A DNA stretch of 64,000 bases from Aulostomus chinensis (GCA_037954235.1 JBBMOA010000021.1:22662125-22726124), one strand, 5' to 3'. Positions 24,156-35,737 are shown, numbered from the stretch's first letter. Program-made: numbers and translations. Notes: generated by a model not told the origin, from the letters alone.

Positions 24156-24863
24156 CAGGGGTGGGCAACCATGTGCAATGGAGGACCATGTGTATTGTAG
24201 ATAAATTAATCATTTGCAAGGCGTAGTAGCAGCTCAGCTTAGTATAACAAGATGAACTAGTACAAGGCCGACCAAGAAGTATACAACGGGATGTTCTGAC
24301 CCTGCAGCTTACAAGACATAATCATTACAGAAGTAGCATGACACAGAGCAAGCGATATCAACAGAATATGTCAGACACGGACAGGACAGAGTAGAGTTGT
24401 GAAAACAAGGAAAACAGATAAAAGTTGCTTCCACAGCCTCAACGTCACCGAGACTATCAGAAGAAGTGGGACAGGAACAGATGATGCTGGCACGCCGACC
24501 AGATAGAAGAATCTGCCTGATGACAACGAAGATCAAAAATACACCTTTGCACGTGTGACAGGCTGTCATCCTGTCATCCTCCTTACCACAGCGTGGCACT
24601 GAGCCAACCTCTGCCGTGTCATGATTTTGGCGTCTTCCGTGGCACCCCTATAAATAGCAGTGACCACATTGTTCTTCCTTTTTTCTCCACTTCCAATTGT
24701 GCCTTCACGGCTGTGGCGCTTTTGGTGTGGCATGCACCCTTTCCCTCAACCAACTTGGCTTGGCTAAGGTGTGTTAATCAGTGGAATCACCTGTTTAAGT
24801 GTTTGGTTGGAACGAAAACCTGCATACACATGGCCCTCCATGGCACATGGTTGCCCACCCCTG
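24156..24863. mobile_element. Non-autonomous hAT element, TSD CTCTAGAC
   Basis: The terminal inverted repeats CAGGGGTGGGCAAC and GTTGCCCACCCCTG are perfect, and about 40 of the first 45 bases match. The duplication CTCTAGAC lies at 24,148-24,155 and 24,864-24,871. Removing the element restores the LINE endonuclease frame (QTLD then HCY). The 708 bp encode no recognisable transposase. The frame at 24,593-25,081 runs out of the element and is not a gene. Confidence 0.93.
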
Positions 24864-25429
24864 CTCTAGACCATTGTTATTCAAGAATCAAGGACAGCTT
24901 TAAACCCCTCCCCCGACCACCTTTTGGCAAAGCTGATCACTCCTCCATTCTCCTCATCCCAGCATACAGACAAGAGCTAAAACAGGAAAAAACAGTCTGT
25001 CAATCAGTTCAGCGCTGGAGTGAGGAATCTGTCGCTACACTACAGGATTGCTTCGACAACACAGACTGGCAGATGTTCTAGAATGCTGCTGAAGGTAACA
25101 TCAATGAATATGCTGACACTGTCTTGCTGCATTGACAACATAATTCCAAGGGTCACCATTAAGACCTTCCCAAACCAGAAGCCCTAGATTAATGGGAATG
25201 TTCGTTCCAAACAATGAGCACGGACATCCGCGTATACTGTAATTCTAGGAACCAAGAGGCCTTGAGAGAGGCCAAATATGACCTGCGCAGAGCCATCAAA
25301 GATGCTAAGAGGAACTACAGGGATAAACTGGAGTCCAACTGCACCAGCTCTGACCCCAGACGTCTGTGGTAAGGGCTCCACTCCATCACTGGCTACAAAT
25401 GGAGGAACGATAGCCACACTGACGCCTCC

Positions 25430-25678
25430 TTGCCAGACAACCTGAACTCCTTCTATGCTCGGTTTGAGGCCAACAACACCACATTGGTTGAGAAGCTAGC
25501 TGAGAACCCTGATGGACACACTCTGAGCCTGACAACAGCTGATGTGAGGAGAACCCTTAAAAGTTTGTGCCCACGAAAGTCTCCGGGGCCAGATGGCATT
25601 CCAGGACGGGTCCTCAAAGCATGTGCTGACCAGCTGGCAGAGGTCCTCACCTCCATTTTCAACCTCTCCCTGCAGTAG
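25430..25678 (+). pseudogene. LINE reverse transcriptase, N-terminal part
   Basis: Open fragment of the 23,955-27,345 LINE with LNSFYARFE and SPGPDGIPGRVLKACADQL, the segment just before the RT fingers. It ends at a TAG where the family reads on (ATVP). The surrounding linker at 25,230-25,430 also has stops. Confidence 0.8.
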
Positions 25679-25763
25679 GCCACAGTCCCCACATGCTACA
25701 AACTAACCACAATCATCCCCATTCCCAAGAAATCCCCCATTACAAGCCTGAATGACTACCGCC

Positions 25764-26480
25764 AGTAGGAATTTCTCAACAAGTCATCATTAATCAATCA
25801 GAAGGACCCACAGAGTATATATTGCGCTGTTCAAAATCTGGAGAGGACACCTTCGAGTTAGTTCAAAAGAATTTATTCAGATTAACAGGGAAGAATACAG
25901 AGCTCTGGAGATCGTCTTCCCCTATCCTGGAGTCAGCATACGCAGATGCGTCGTCCCTGGTGTTGGGGCAAGAAGTCCAACGATCTAACTATCTCCTCCA
26001 GTTTTATGTGTTACAAAGAGGTGCTTACGTGATCGCTTCTGCGTGCAAGTGTGTATTTTTGATCTTTGTGTTATTTTGCAGAATCTTCTGTCTGACCGCG
26101 TGCCAGCACCATCTGTTCCCATCGTAGGCTTCTTGTTGCAGCTGTGAAGATCAAAACCTCTCTTTTCCTGATTCATGACCTTGCTCTTATCTACTTCTGA
26201 CTCCCACTACTTCATGCTACCGTAGAAATTCTGTGGACCCTGTTCTGACTTAATTAGCTTGAGGGAGTGACGCTAGCCATGAGCTACACTCCTGCTATTC
26301 CCTGTTGTGACCTTTTCACCTGTGTCCACTCTTATACCATCTGGTCTGTGCTTCACTGCCTTGTGTTTCCTGCACTCTTTTTTAAGTAAATATATGTATA
26401 AATTTGACAACAGTTTAAGCAAATATATATGTATGGATTAATCTACAGTTAAAGCAAATATATGAATACATTTATCTACA
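25764..26480 (-). mobile_element. LTR-like insertion in the LINE reverse transcriptase
   Basis: The RT frame breaks at DYR (25,763) and resumes at PIAL (26,484). The 717-bp insert has imperfect inverted ends (AGTAGGAATTT and ATTTATCTACA). It is flanked by CGCC and CACC, a possible 4-bp duplication differing by one CpG-type change. On the minus strand an AATAAA signal lies about 110 bp before the end. A solo LTR fits best, but the class is uncertain. Confidence 0.5.
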
Positions 26481-26507
26481 CACCCTATAGCACTAAAATC
26501 CACCATC

Positions 26508-27334
26508 ATGAAGCGCATTGAGCAGCTCGTCAATACCCACGTCTGCACCTCTCTTTCCGACTCCCCGGACTCTTTCCAATTTGCTTACAGGCCAAACAGG
26601 TCAACAGATGATACCATCGCCCTGACACTGCACACTGCCCTCTCCCACCTGGAGCAGAAGGACACATATGTGAGAATGACTACAGCTCAGCATTCAACAC
26701 CATAGTCCCCATGAAGCTCATCCAAAAGCTCAGGATCTTGGGACTGCACATCTCTGTCTGCAACTAGATTCTGAGCTTTCTGATGGATAGACCCCAAGTG
26801 GTGAGGATGGGCGACTTCTCCTCCTCCACACTGACGCTGAGCACAGGTGCCCCTCAGGGCTGTGTTCTCAGCCCTCTCCTCTATGCCCTCGTGACTCATG
26901 ACTGTGTGGCTAGGCACAGTTCCAATGCCATCCTGAAGTTTGCGGACGATACCACCATCCTCGGTCTCATTGCTCACAATGATGAGACCGCTTACAGAGA
27001 GGAGGTCAGCGCCCTGGAAACATGGTGCCAGGACAATAACCTCTCTCTCAGCATCTGCAAAACCAAGCAGATGGTCCTTGACTTCAGGAAACGTAAGGAG
27101 AGAGGTCACTCCCCCGTTTTCATCAGGGGTTCAGAGGTGGAAAGGGTTGCCTCCCTCAAACTCCTTGGTGTGCACATCAGCGATGACCTCTCTTGGACCA
27201 CTCACACCACTGCAGCTATTAAAACAGCAAATAAAGGACAATACCTCCTGAGGAGACTGAGGAGGTTTGGACTGAGCACCAATGCACTTGGTCTACGACT
27301 GGGAGAAGCCTGGACCGTGGGAGAGAGACTGTAG
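26508..27334 (+). pseudogene. LINE reverse transcriptase, palm and C-terminal part
   Basis: Frames 26,508-26,705 and 26,783-27,334 carry FAYRPNRSTDD, GAPQGCVLSPLLYAL, LKFADDTTILGLI and the thumb segment LGVHISDDLSWTTHT. The catalytic FADD is intact. Several stops and frameshifts lie at 26,700-26,780, and the C-terminal end of the family is missing after 27,340. It cannot produce a working enzyme. Confidence 0.82.
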
Positions 27335-27345
27335 CTGTTGTGCAG

Positions 27346-27892
27346 AGCTGAGTTCACCGCCATGTATTGCGACCGCCATTGCCTCGCCATTGAAAATAGC
27401 TCTTCCCTTTACCCCAATCCTTCTGACAGTTCCTGAACTCATGAGTACTCCTTGAAGAAGTGCACGCGCATTTTCGTTTGTGCTGGTAACTCCAGTGAAG
27501 TGGCCATTTGTTTCTGGCCTCCCCGCTCACAAGCATCGTTCAGGCCTGCCTTGGTTTTTTAAATTGTCAACAATACATAAGATATCAACCGCAGTTCTCA
27601 GTAAATCCCAGTCTGTTTTGGATGGCTCGCCATTACCACTGAGGTTCCCCTACTTTTACAGAATGGGGGAATCCCATCAGAAGAAGAAGTCATTCTCATG
27701 GGTTAGTGAGTGAGGGTAATGTAAAAAAACCACAGTAATATATAACATTTTTTTCAAGACCTACATGTAATTAATGCCTCGATAATCCATATTAAAATTA
27801 GCAGATGCACATTTCAACTCCATTTATCGGACTTTTAGCGATAAAGTTTACTCACCAGAGGCCCAAGCATCACATATACACACACACATACA

Positions 27893-27923
<31 letters not shown>

Positions 27924-28005
27924 TGGGCACAAGGCAGAATACATGGCTCCCATCAGTCCAGGTTCCACTTTTGAAGAGACAGGGATGTGGGAGTTCCATA
28001 TCGTG
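27346..28005. other. Unassigned sequence with a CA/TACA microsatellite
   Basis: No gene seen. A (CA)n-rich tract with TA interruptions lies at 27,874-27,924. Confidence 0.45.
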
Positions 28006-29715
28006 TGTTGGGATTCAGAGCCCATGTGCTGACGACCACCATTTTCTTCCTCCCTCTGTTCCACGTGGAGATGGGACAGGAAAAAGACTTAATAAAACTT
28101 TCCCGCCAGCCACCAGGTTGAGGTGTGGCAATCCTCTTCAAAGGGGGAAAACCACCACTAATTGGCTGAAAGCTCAGGGGGTCCCCGCTACGTCATCATC
28201 AGTGGTGGACCTATAAAACCAGACGTACTGCCAAAAAGCTTCGCTTTTTCCCTGGTACGCTAACTTCACCAAGCGTCTGCCAAAAGGGAGCAACCACCAC
28301 ATGTCTCCCTTTGCTCCTCTCTTGTTCGTGGAGCAGCAGTCTACAACTCGCGGGACGAGTCAAGTCCACAGACTTTCATTTTCAGTTCAGTCATGTGACC
28401 GCGGTTCTCCTCATCCCCTAACATGGAGAATCCGCGCATCTCTTCTTTTTTCTTTTTGACTTTGTTTTGGATCCAAAGTAGACAGCCCGCACCCGCTGAT
28501 CTCCCTGCAGAAGGACGCAACTTTTGTCGGGACGTGTTGCTCAAGACAATTCCGCGACCCGGTCGACCACGGAGGCACGTATCCGAGCCAAGGAACGGAC
28601 CCTCTGCAAGCGCCACCTCCATCTCCACCTCGGAGCGGAGCAACGACAGTAAGGCATCAATGTGTCTGGGCAGAGATCGTAGTCAAGAGTGTAACAGTAA
28701 ACGCTGCAAGTGAAGAGCCGCTGAGCTCTCATCACTGTATCACTGTCACTGTGTCACTGTGCTGTGTTAACTCTGTTGTATCAGACGGGCCGCTGGGCCC
28801 TCAGCTCTGATCATCAAGAGTTATCACTGTTTGGTTTCCACAACCGAGCTGGGTTCATGATCGGTGGCCGTCTATGAAGTCGAAAGAGCTGTAACCTCGT
28901 CTGTAGAAGCGCACGTACCAGACTAGGTAGAAACCTGTACGTGCGCACACGGCGAGCGGGAGCGAGCTCTTTGTCTTTGTCGGCGCCATTTAATCTGAAT
29001 CTACAGCAAGGTTAGATCTTTCCTTTCCTCCCCCACTCTGCTCCGAATCTTCACACCTCCACACACGCGACGAGGACTCTGCAGCCTCCCTGCCCCCCCT
29101 CTTCCTACTCAGCGGAAGTCCGGGCGGCCATCTTGGCTCTATTCGTCCCAGTCCACCATTTTGGGTCAGTTACCCTGACCCGCTCAGGTGCGCACGCGCA
29201 CCCTCTCTCGCTCGCTCTCTCTCTCACACACGCACACACCCTTGATAGAAGTAGATGTTAGATAGTAGTCCGTAATTGTGAATATATACCTATTGATTAT
29301 TGCTGTGTTAATTGTAAAATTAATATTGTGATAATAAATGTGTTATATTTTGCAACAATTCGACTCCTGGTTTTATTGTGTGTGGATTGAACTTTGATTG
29401 CTGGTTTGATTGGGTCAGTGCTCGGAATCACACCTTCTATTTGATTGAGACTGAATAGACCTGATAGTAATTTATTTTAATTAAATAATTAATTGTTTAA
29501 TTTTAATTGATTCAATAGCTGTTGAATTTGGCCAAGCAAATTTGACAATTTGCTTACCCTGTTCACCTTTGAGGTCGATAACAGAGGATTGGCTGTTCCC
29601 TGATTCCAGGGTGGTGTATAATAGATTATATTGTAATAATCATATTTAATAATTGATTATTTTCTTTACAGTTTAATTTATCGCCAATCCTCTCCCCCCT
29701 TTACGAGCCCCAACA
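28006..29715 (+). mobile_element. 1.7-kb LTR followed by a primer-binding-site-like sequence
   Basis: It starts TGTTGGGATTC and ends GAGCCCCAACA, giving 9 of 11 inverted matches of TG...CA form. A TATAAAA box is at about 28,211 and AATAAAT-type signals at about 29,335. Directly after the end comes TTTTGGCACTCCGTGTGAGG, whose TGG start and position fit a tRNA primer-binding site, so this is probably a 5' LTR. The internal region continues to about 29,990 and is cut by the next retroposon. No gag, pol or env frame is left, so the class (gypsy or endogenous retrovirus-like) stays open. Confidence 0.65.
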
Positions 29716-29735
29716 TTTTGGCACTCCGTGTGAGG
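29716..29735 (+). other. Putative primer-binding site
   Basis: TTTTGGCACTCCGTGTGAGG directly after the LTR end. The TGG is complementary to a tRNA CCA end. I did not identify the tRNA. Confidence 0.5.
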
Positions 29736-29998
29736 CCTAACCCAACACGTGTAACCTCACAAATAAAATTTAGTAAAGTATAGGTGGCTCATGTCATGAG
29801 GTAGCGCCATGGATATCAAGAAATACAACTGACATTGAAGGGAGTTTTGCACTCCACAACGATGATAAAATGTCTCAAAGACTTTCCGGCTCTCTTACTC
29901 AAAAAACAGTATTATCTGTAGCAACAGGTTAGCACGCAGCCACATTGACGACAGTCCAGCAGAGAGAGTGGGAAAGGGAGGAAAAAACAACTTGACTG

Positions 29999-31190
29999 AT
30001 TGTTGATGATTGTTTTGTCCGGGGGTGGCGGTCCTGGGCGTGCGTGCCTTCGGCTCACCCCGGCGGGTGGGCTGGACCTTTCCGGGGAGTGAGGGGTCCC
30101 GGCTGGCTGGCTGGTGGTGACCTATAGCCTGAAGCCCTCCTGCTCTGGGGGGAGGGGGAGAACAGGGGATGAATAGAGGGGATGGGGATCGAGGGTTTGG
30201 GGGGGGGGGGGTAGCTCTGTTCGGGGGCGGTGGGCCTGGTCGTTGTGGTGGGCATTGGCTGCCCCGCCTGGGTGTGGGGTGTGAGTGGGTGTCGGCCTCG
30301 CCGCTGGCGGATCCCTTGGGGGGCTCTGGTCGGGTCTCGGGCTGGGGGGGCCCTGTGCCCCTGGGCTCTGCTCATGCTGTGGGGGGGGGAGTGTCCGGCG
30401 GGACCGGGGTCATCTCTGCCCCGTCCCTCTGTGGGTTGCTTCTGGGTGGGGGTTGCTGCTCCTATACTTTCCTATGGGTCCTGGCATGGGTTGGGCCTGT
30501 GGCTGTTTCCTGGGGGGGGGGGGGTGGCCTGGGTCTCCCCGTGTCCTGGGGGTTTCGGGGTGCTCTGGTGACCTGGTCCTGACCTACCTGCCATCCTGGA
30601 CTGGGGGTGCGATGTCCTGGCCCCCCACATCAGCTACAGCCAGCTACGCACAGCATCCAAGACAAACCGTAGCACATACACATACACGTACACACGCGTA
30701 TACACACATACACGCATGGAGCGCACAACTGACCAATAAACACACACTCAGACATTTATCTTAAAATTATATTAAACCAAATGGTAAGCCTGCACCGGAA
30801 ATTCTGCAACCATTGGTTTTTTTTTTCTTTCTTTTTCTTTTGTTGTTGTTACTTTTTCTTTGTTTGTTTATTTGTTTTTTTGTTTGTCTTTGTTGTTGTT
30901 GTTGTTTTCTGCTATTGCTGTTGTTGTTTTTTGTCTCCCCCCTCCCCCTTGTCTTCACTGTCCTGTCCCTGTTCTCTCTTCCTGTCCACTCCTGAGCCTC
31001 AGTCCAGTAGCTTCATCAATGAACCAACACCATTCCAAATAAAGTTAAACATAAATGGCAATAGGAGGAGTTTATCAGATTCCTCCTATGCAGAATAAAA
31101 CTGCTTCAGTACAACAAGGCACCAGGAACACTGATGCTGCTTGCCTCAGCTACTGAACAGGACAGTTAAAAAAAAAAAAAAAAAAAAAAA
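29999..31190 (+). mobile_element. 5'-truncated L1-type retroposon: G-rich 3'UTR and poly(A)
   Basis: A very G-rich plus strand (30,000-30,620), then CACAC/TACAC repeats, a T-rich tract, an AATAAAG signal (about 31,037) and a 23-base poly(A). The duplication ACTTGACTG occurs at 29,990-29,998 and 31,191-31,199. Only the 3'UTR is present. L1 is inferred from the poly(A), the 9-bp duplication and the G-rich 3'UTR. The long frames here (for example 30,169-30,764) come from G-richness and are not genes. Confidence 0.72.
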
Positions 31191-31371
31191 ACTTGACTGC
31201 ACGTACACCCTGACAGCGTCTGATTGATTACGCTATGTTACGTCACATGAACTCCTCGTGTCACCCGAATCTCCTACACTTTGAGAAAGGCAAATTCACC
31301 ACACAACATGAAACAAAATACGCTTTTTAAACAGATATATAAACTTGTGGATATAAATCTATTTCTTGACA

Positions 31372-31645
31372 TATCCATCCGTCCATCATCGTCTTCCGCT
31401 TATTCCTTTCTATTAAGGGTCGCGGGGGGGCTGGAGCCTATCCCAGCGTCTACGGGCGAGAGGCAGGGTACACCCTGGACAGGTCGCCAGTCCATCGCAG
31501 GGCCAACATACAGAGACGAACAACCATTTACACTCACATTCATACCTACGGTCAATTTAGAGAATCCAATTAGCCTAGTCCCCAAATTGCATGTCTTTGG
31601 ACAGCGGGAGGAAGCCGGAGTACCCGGAGAAAACCCACGCAGGCA
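31372..31645 (-). repeat. RTE/Rex3-type 3'UTR fragment
   Basis: Minus orientation, starting with a CATCCATCCGTCCATC tail (GATG units) and including CTGGACAGGTCGCCAGTCC, TTTGGACAGCGGGAGGAAG and GAGAAAACCCACGCAGG. Truncated at about 31,645. Confidence 0.75.
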
Positions 31646-31810
31646 TCTCCGAGTTGATCTCACCCAAAATAGAACACTCCGAATTTTTGGTTTTAGAACA
31701 GCGGATTTGAATCAGTTTGATCAACTCGGAATAGGTTCACCTGGGGTAAAGCGCGATCACGACAACTCTAAAAAGCCAGAATAAATGGGGCCCCTATTCA
31801 CCGAGTCACC

Positions 31811-32132
31811 ATGGCAACGGAGAAGTGGAGAGCTTCTTTTTTCACGTCAGTGGAGTTGGAAATCTTGATGCCATCATATGAAGAGTTCCAACACGTGTTA
31901 AAAAAGAAGTGCAACACCGCTGTAGCTGCAAAAGATAGAGAGATGGCGTGGAAGAACATTGCTGCTCGGGTCAATGCGTAAGTTTAAATGTAGTCCTTTG
32001 CAATCATGATCATTACAGAGGAAGCTGCTTACATGGTAGCGCATTAATTTATATTGTTTAGATGCAATACCGCAGGGGACAAACGCGCTTGGCAGCAACT
32101 TAAAATGAAGCATAAAAACATTATTCAAACAG
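31811..32132 (+). pseudogene. Harbinger Myb/SANT-like DNA-binding protein, first two exons
   Basis: Exon 1 (31,811-31,977) begins MATEKWRASFFTSVELEIL. The intron starts GTAAGT and ends TTTAG, and exon 2 (32,062-32,132) continues in frame with DKRAWQQLKMKHKNI. The spacing of Trp residues (KWR, AWKN, AWQQLK) is that of the SANT/Myb-like partner that helps Harbinger transposase reach DNA and the nucleus. A further GTAAG donor follows exon 2, but no later exon is recognised, so the gene is cut short. Confidence 0.65.
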
Positions 32133-32589
32133 GTAAGACCATGTCATGGGGTACCCCATGTTCTGCATTGTAAATTAAATGTTAAGTGGCTGTTTGACTG
32201 TGTACAACAGTTGTTTTTTCCCCAACATAATGCTGGTTTCATACACAAATGTCTTTTCATCGATATCATGTTCTGTTAAATAATTAAGCCTATTTTAACT
32301 AACAGACTTCTACTCAGCCAACTGAAAGAAGGCAGATGCCTGTAAAACAGGTGGTGGCCCAGCAACACCACCTCTAACTGAGGCACAGGAGCTGGCCCTA
32401 AGCCAGAGTTTCGGAAGGCCAGTGGCTGAGGGAGTTCATCCTTAGAACCCAGCCCCCAAGACACCAGTGCCTTCATAAAATGTAATATGGCTTGATATAT
32501 ATATAAAATATGACGTGAGAGCATGACTACGGCTGGTGATGTTGCAAATGTAAGGACGGAGGAGGTTGTGTATATAGATGATGGATTGT

Positions 32590-32731
32590 GATGTGAAACG
32601 GTACCGATACTGTCTGGAAATGCAAGTACGTCTATGCGCAGTCTGATCACCATCTCCAGACGAATATTTAATTCTCTGCGCAGCAATGCTGCACCTTCAT
32701 CCACGGGATCGTCAAAAAAAGGACATGCCAT
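32590..32731 (-). pseudogene. Harbinger transposase, N-terminal fragment
   Basis: The minus-strand frame starting at 32,731 reads MACPFFDDPVDEGAALLRRE and then LAFPD, the characteristic N-terminus of Harbinger/HARBI1-type nucleases. The DDE catalytic domain is absent and the frame soon loses similarity. Fragment only. Confidence 0.65.
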
Positions 32732-33065
32732 GTTCGTTGCAAAACTCACCTGCTGATGAATGAATGCGGAAATCAAATGGAGTATGTGGCTCTGAAAGTG
32801 GGCGGAGACAGCGAGAAACTCGAGGTTCATTGACAAAAACCTGGTCCCGACCAGATTAGTTTCATAGCGTCTGTTACTACGGTAACTGACCGAGAGCTTA
32901 AGTTACCGCTGTCTGTGAAACAGGCTAGAGTTAACCCTCTTTCTCTGGTTTGAGTTACCTCCCTTTGTGAAAGCGAAAAACTCTGTGTTTTCCCAATTTC
33001 AAGGTTAATAGATCCTGAGTTTTCACTAAACCTGCTTTGTGAAACGGACCTCTGCAATTCTAATA

Positions 33066-34328
33066 AGTCAGCCTCGTAACCTGGGTTACACTTGGTTCTC
33101 GTGTTAGGGTCAAAGGTTGGGGTTAGGTATTTCGTGGAGATGGTGCATTGTGTCAAGAATAAAATCAACAATCTTGGGCTGGTTGATATAAAAGCACCTG
33201 CTGATACAAAATTAGCACTTTATAGTCCATACATCCACCATGGCCAACCGCCAAAGCTGTTTTAGCCTTTGACACTTAAGTGCTTGGGCCTTAATTAGTG
33301 CTGCAAGCAGCAATAAACAGGCATGCAAGTCAGGCTGTTCAAGAGAACAAGATGGGGGGAAACCTAAAAATAATGAACGTACAGCATTCAGGAGGTGAAT
33401 CAAGAGAGCACAGTCATACCTGGCACAGTGACTACGCATCAAAACCAGCTCATAGACTTCTTCATGTCAGGACTCTCATCAAAGTTTGGAAAAGACCTGA
33501 CCATGTGGAGTCCAGCTACAAGTTTCTGATTCTGAAGCAAAATATAAAAACGGTGATGGTGAAATGGTAAAGTCAGTTAAATGACAGCTCACAGTCCTCT
33601 GGTTAGAAGTCTCTACAAGCCTTGGTTACGGTTTTTGGGACAGTTTCAACTGGTTCTGGTCGACCCACAAGGAGGAGAATACACATTTATAAAGCAGCCA
33701 GACTGCATAAAAGAAAAAAAGAAGGATGTAAATTTCTTCTGCTTTCTATTAAATTACACTAACACTATTTCAAATTGTCATCTCAGTGATCAAAATCATT
33801 GATAAATGAATATAAATTTGCATCTTACCTGCATTCTGAGTGCTTAAGTTTGTCAAATATACACAAAATTATGCAAGAAAGCTAAGGTTTGTTACCACCA
33901 TCACCACTGCTGTGACATAAGTTTCTTCAAGGTTAAGGGGGACCTTCAGTTTTCTTCTGAACCATGTTTTCTATACCTCCCGTCTGTAGCAAGCGTGGAG
34001 GTGCCAGCAGCCGGCATGATAGTGGCCATCTTCAAATTATGCTCACTTAAAGTGTGTCAGTGTGCAAAAAATGAACTTTTAGTGGGTGTAATTTAATGGT
34101 AGCCAGCTGCCCCACTGGATTACATCAGGCTCTGTTCTTCCTTCATACTGGAGGGATTTAAAAAATGGTTACTTCTATCACTCACAGAGACAAGAAGTGA
34201 GGAAATAAGGCCCAGTTAAAAAACTAAAAAACAAAAGAAAAACCTCCTCGGTCAAATCAGATGATTTGAGGACTGAAGATCCCCCCTTAGATCAGGTGAC
34301 ATGAAGCTCAAACATTACATCTGAAATT
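33066..34328. other. Unassigned sequence
   Basis: No gene seen. GCTGCAAGCAGC at 33,300-33,311 is also present at 34,332 and may mark a shared repeat family. Confidence 0.35.
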
Positions 34329-34620
34329 AAAGCTGCAAGCAGCGTTGTTAGGGCCTGAGCCCCTGCGCGGCCTATGGCCGCGTCCTTGACACTGGGCGGA
34401 ATCCAACAGTGTAATCTGCAAATCTGTAGGCCTTGTAGTTTAGGAGATAGAAGCCTCAGTGCGCTGCACAGTGTGAGTGCAGAGCTGAGAGCCGGCCCTT
34501 TAAGAGCCCCTCCCTTCTCTGCTCGCTCTCTGCCATCCCTGTCAGAGCTGAGAGCAGAGTTGAGAGCAGAGCTGCCAGCTGGCCCTTTAAGAACCCCTCC
34601 CCCGCTGCACTGTGTCTGAA
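34329..34620. repeat. Interspersed repeat starting AAGCTGCAAGCAGC, with an internal duplication
   Basis: Starts with the near-palindrome GCTGCAAGCAGC followed by GTTGTTAGGGCCTGAGCCC, a common fish interspersed repeat pattern that I cannot class. A segment with GGCCCTTTAAGAGCCCCTCC (about 34,493) is repeated as GGCCCTTTAAGAACCCCTCC (about 34,580). Confidence 0.5.
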
Positions 34621-35309
34621 CTGTGCTGGAGTGGAGAGAGTGGAGGATTCAGAGAAATGTTGTGTGTAAAAGCTGAATAAGTCAGCATACGTTGGTCAAA
34701 AGTCACACAAAATACCATATTTTTGTAGGGATTTTTGTCAGGAATACAGTGGTGTGTTTTTAAAAGCTGTGGAATGTATGGTGTAGATGTGAGAAGCATT
34801 TGTTTGAATCTGTTTGATATGTTGCTGTTCATTCATGTCGATAAACTGTAAGGTAACCAAAAGCATGATTGGTTTATTGGTTGTTGTAGCTGAAAGATGC
34901 AGTTGTAGCTCGGTGCTCTCCGCTGTGCCAGTGCTGAGGTGCAAACTAACAGTTGTAGGTATAACGTAACGTTGTTAACCACAAACCTGAGTAGAAATCC
35001 TGAACATGCAGCTTCACACAGGGCCAATAGAAAAGTTCTGCTGCTACACTTGTCAAAGGTGCTAACTATCGCACCATAGCTGCCCCCAGTGCAGAGGTCC
35101 TACCCCTGAGCAGTGTTTCAAACATACTCTGCTCTATTTGTTGTCACACAAATGTTCAGATTCATTACTTTATTTCCAGGCAACAGTGTGGATCCTGCAG
35201 TCTACCAGACAGCAGCTTCACTCCTGAATCCTGCAGCGGGTTCCAGTTGTCTCCGACTGGAGGACTGAGAGTTGAAGACAGAATTGCATAACTTTTCTCT
35301 GAGAGGTTA
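34621..35309. other. Unassigned sequence
   Basis: No gene or classified repeat seen. Confidence 0.35.
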
Positions 35310-35560
35310 CCATGGGTCATTGGTGGAGACTGTGACAGTACAAATATCTGGGGACCATCTTCAATGACCACCTGAGGTTCCTGAGGAAATTGAACTCCCA
35401 TCAGCAGCAAGATCCTTCTGACTTCCTTTTACATATTTATCAGTCTAATCATTCTCAATGGTCTGGGTTCCACTCCATCAACCAGAAGAACTGCTTACTT
35501 TGCATTGTGAAGGTGTGCGTCCCGGTGAAGACTGAAACTCCTTCAGCTAATAGACTGTGA
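35310..35560 (+). pseudogene. Degraded LINE ORF2 C-terminal fragment
   Basis: Broken plus-strand frames show KYLGTIFND (35,345), LRKLNSHQQQ (35,380) and weaker thumb-region matches on to CIVKVC (about 35,515). This is the typical segment after the RT catalytic box. It is short and heavily mutated, and the family cannot be named. Confidence 0.45.
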
Positions 35561-35737
35561 AGTCCAGGTTGAGCCAGTGATGCCTTCTACACATCCATGT
35601 GGATGTGCTGGAACATATGATATATAATTGTGCCTTATAAATGTGACTCACATCTGGAGCAGTGTAACATCTGTACTGCCATGTCTGAATTGATAGTTTT
35701 GCGACAGGAACGCCTGTAAATAAAGTTTTCATGGCAA

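Larger units (their letters stand above)
23955..27345 (+). mobile_element. Decayed jockey/CR1-group LINE carrying two insertions
   Basis: Plus-strand frames read in order. An endonuclease end comes first (VVGDFNRASLRKVLP, about 24,060), continuing after a hAT insertion (HCYSRIKDS, GKADHSSILL, 24,872 on). The linker follows (AKYDLRRAIKDAKRNY), then the RT N-terminus (SPGPDGIPGRVLK, 25,590). After an LTR-like insertion comes NTHVCTSL with FAYRPNRSTDD (26,510-26,640), and then GAPQGCVLSPLL and LKFADDTTILGLI (26,850-26,970), ending near 27,340. There are numerous stops, although the FADD box itself is kept. Confidence 0.85.
31650..33065. mobile_element. Internally deleted PIF/Harbinger element
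   Basis: It holds parts of both Harbinger genes in convergent orientation: a Myb/SANT-like gene (31,811 on, plus) and the transposase N-terminus (about 32,731, minus). The right end (ACCTGCTTTGTGAAACGGACC) resembles the subterminal sequence of fish Harbinger elements. Exact termini and the 3-bp duplication were not resolved. Confidence 0.6.

Noticed and set aside
28423..28713. 96-codon plus frame within the LTR
   Set aside because: Lies between TATA and poly(A) of an LTR, no domain. Unlikely to be translated.
30169..30764. Long Gly-rich frames on the plus strand
   Set aside because: Three overlapping frames in G-rich DNA inside a retroposon 3'UTR. No domain; base composition explains them.
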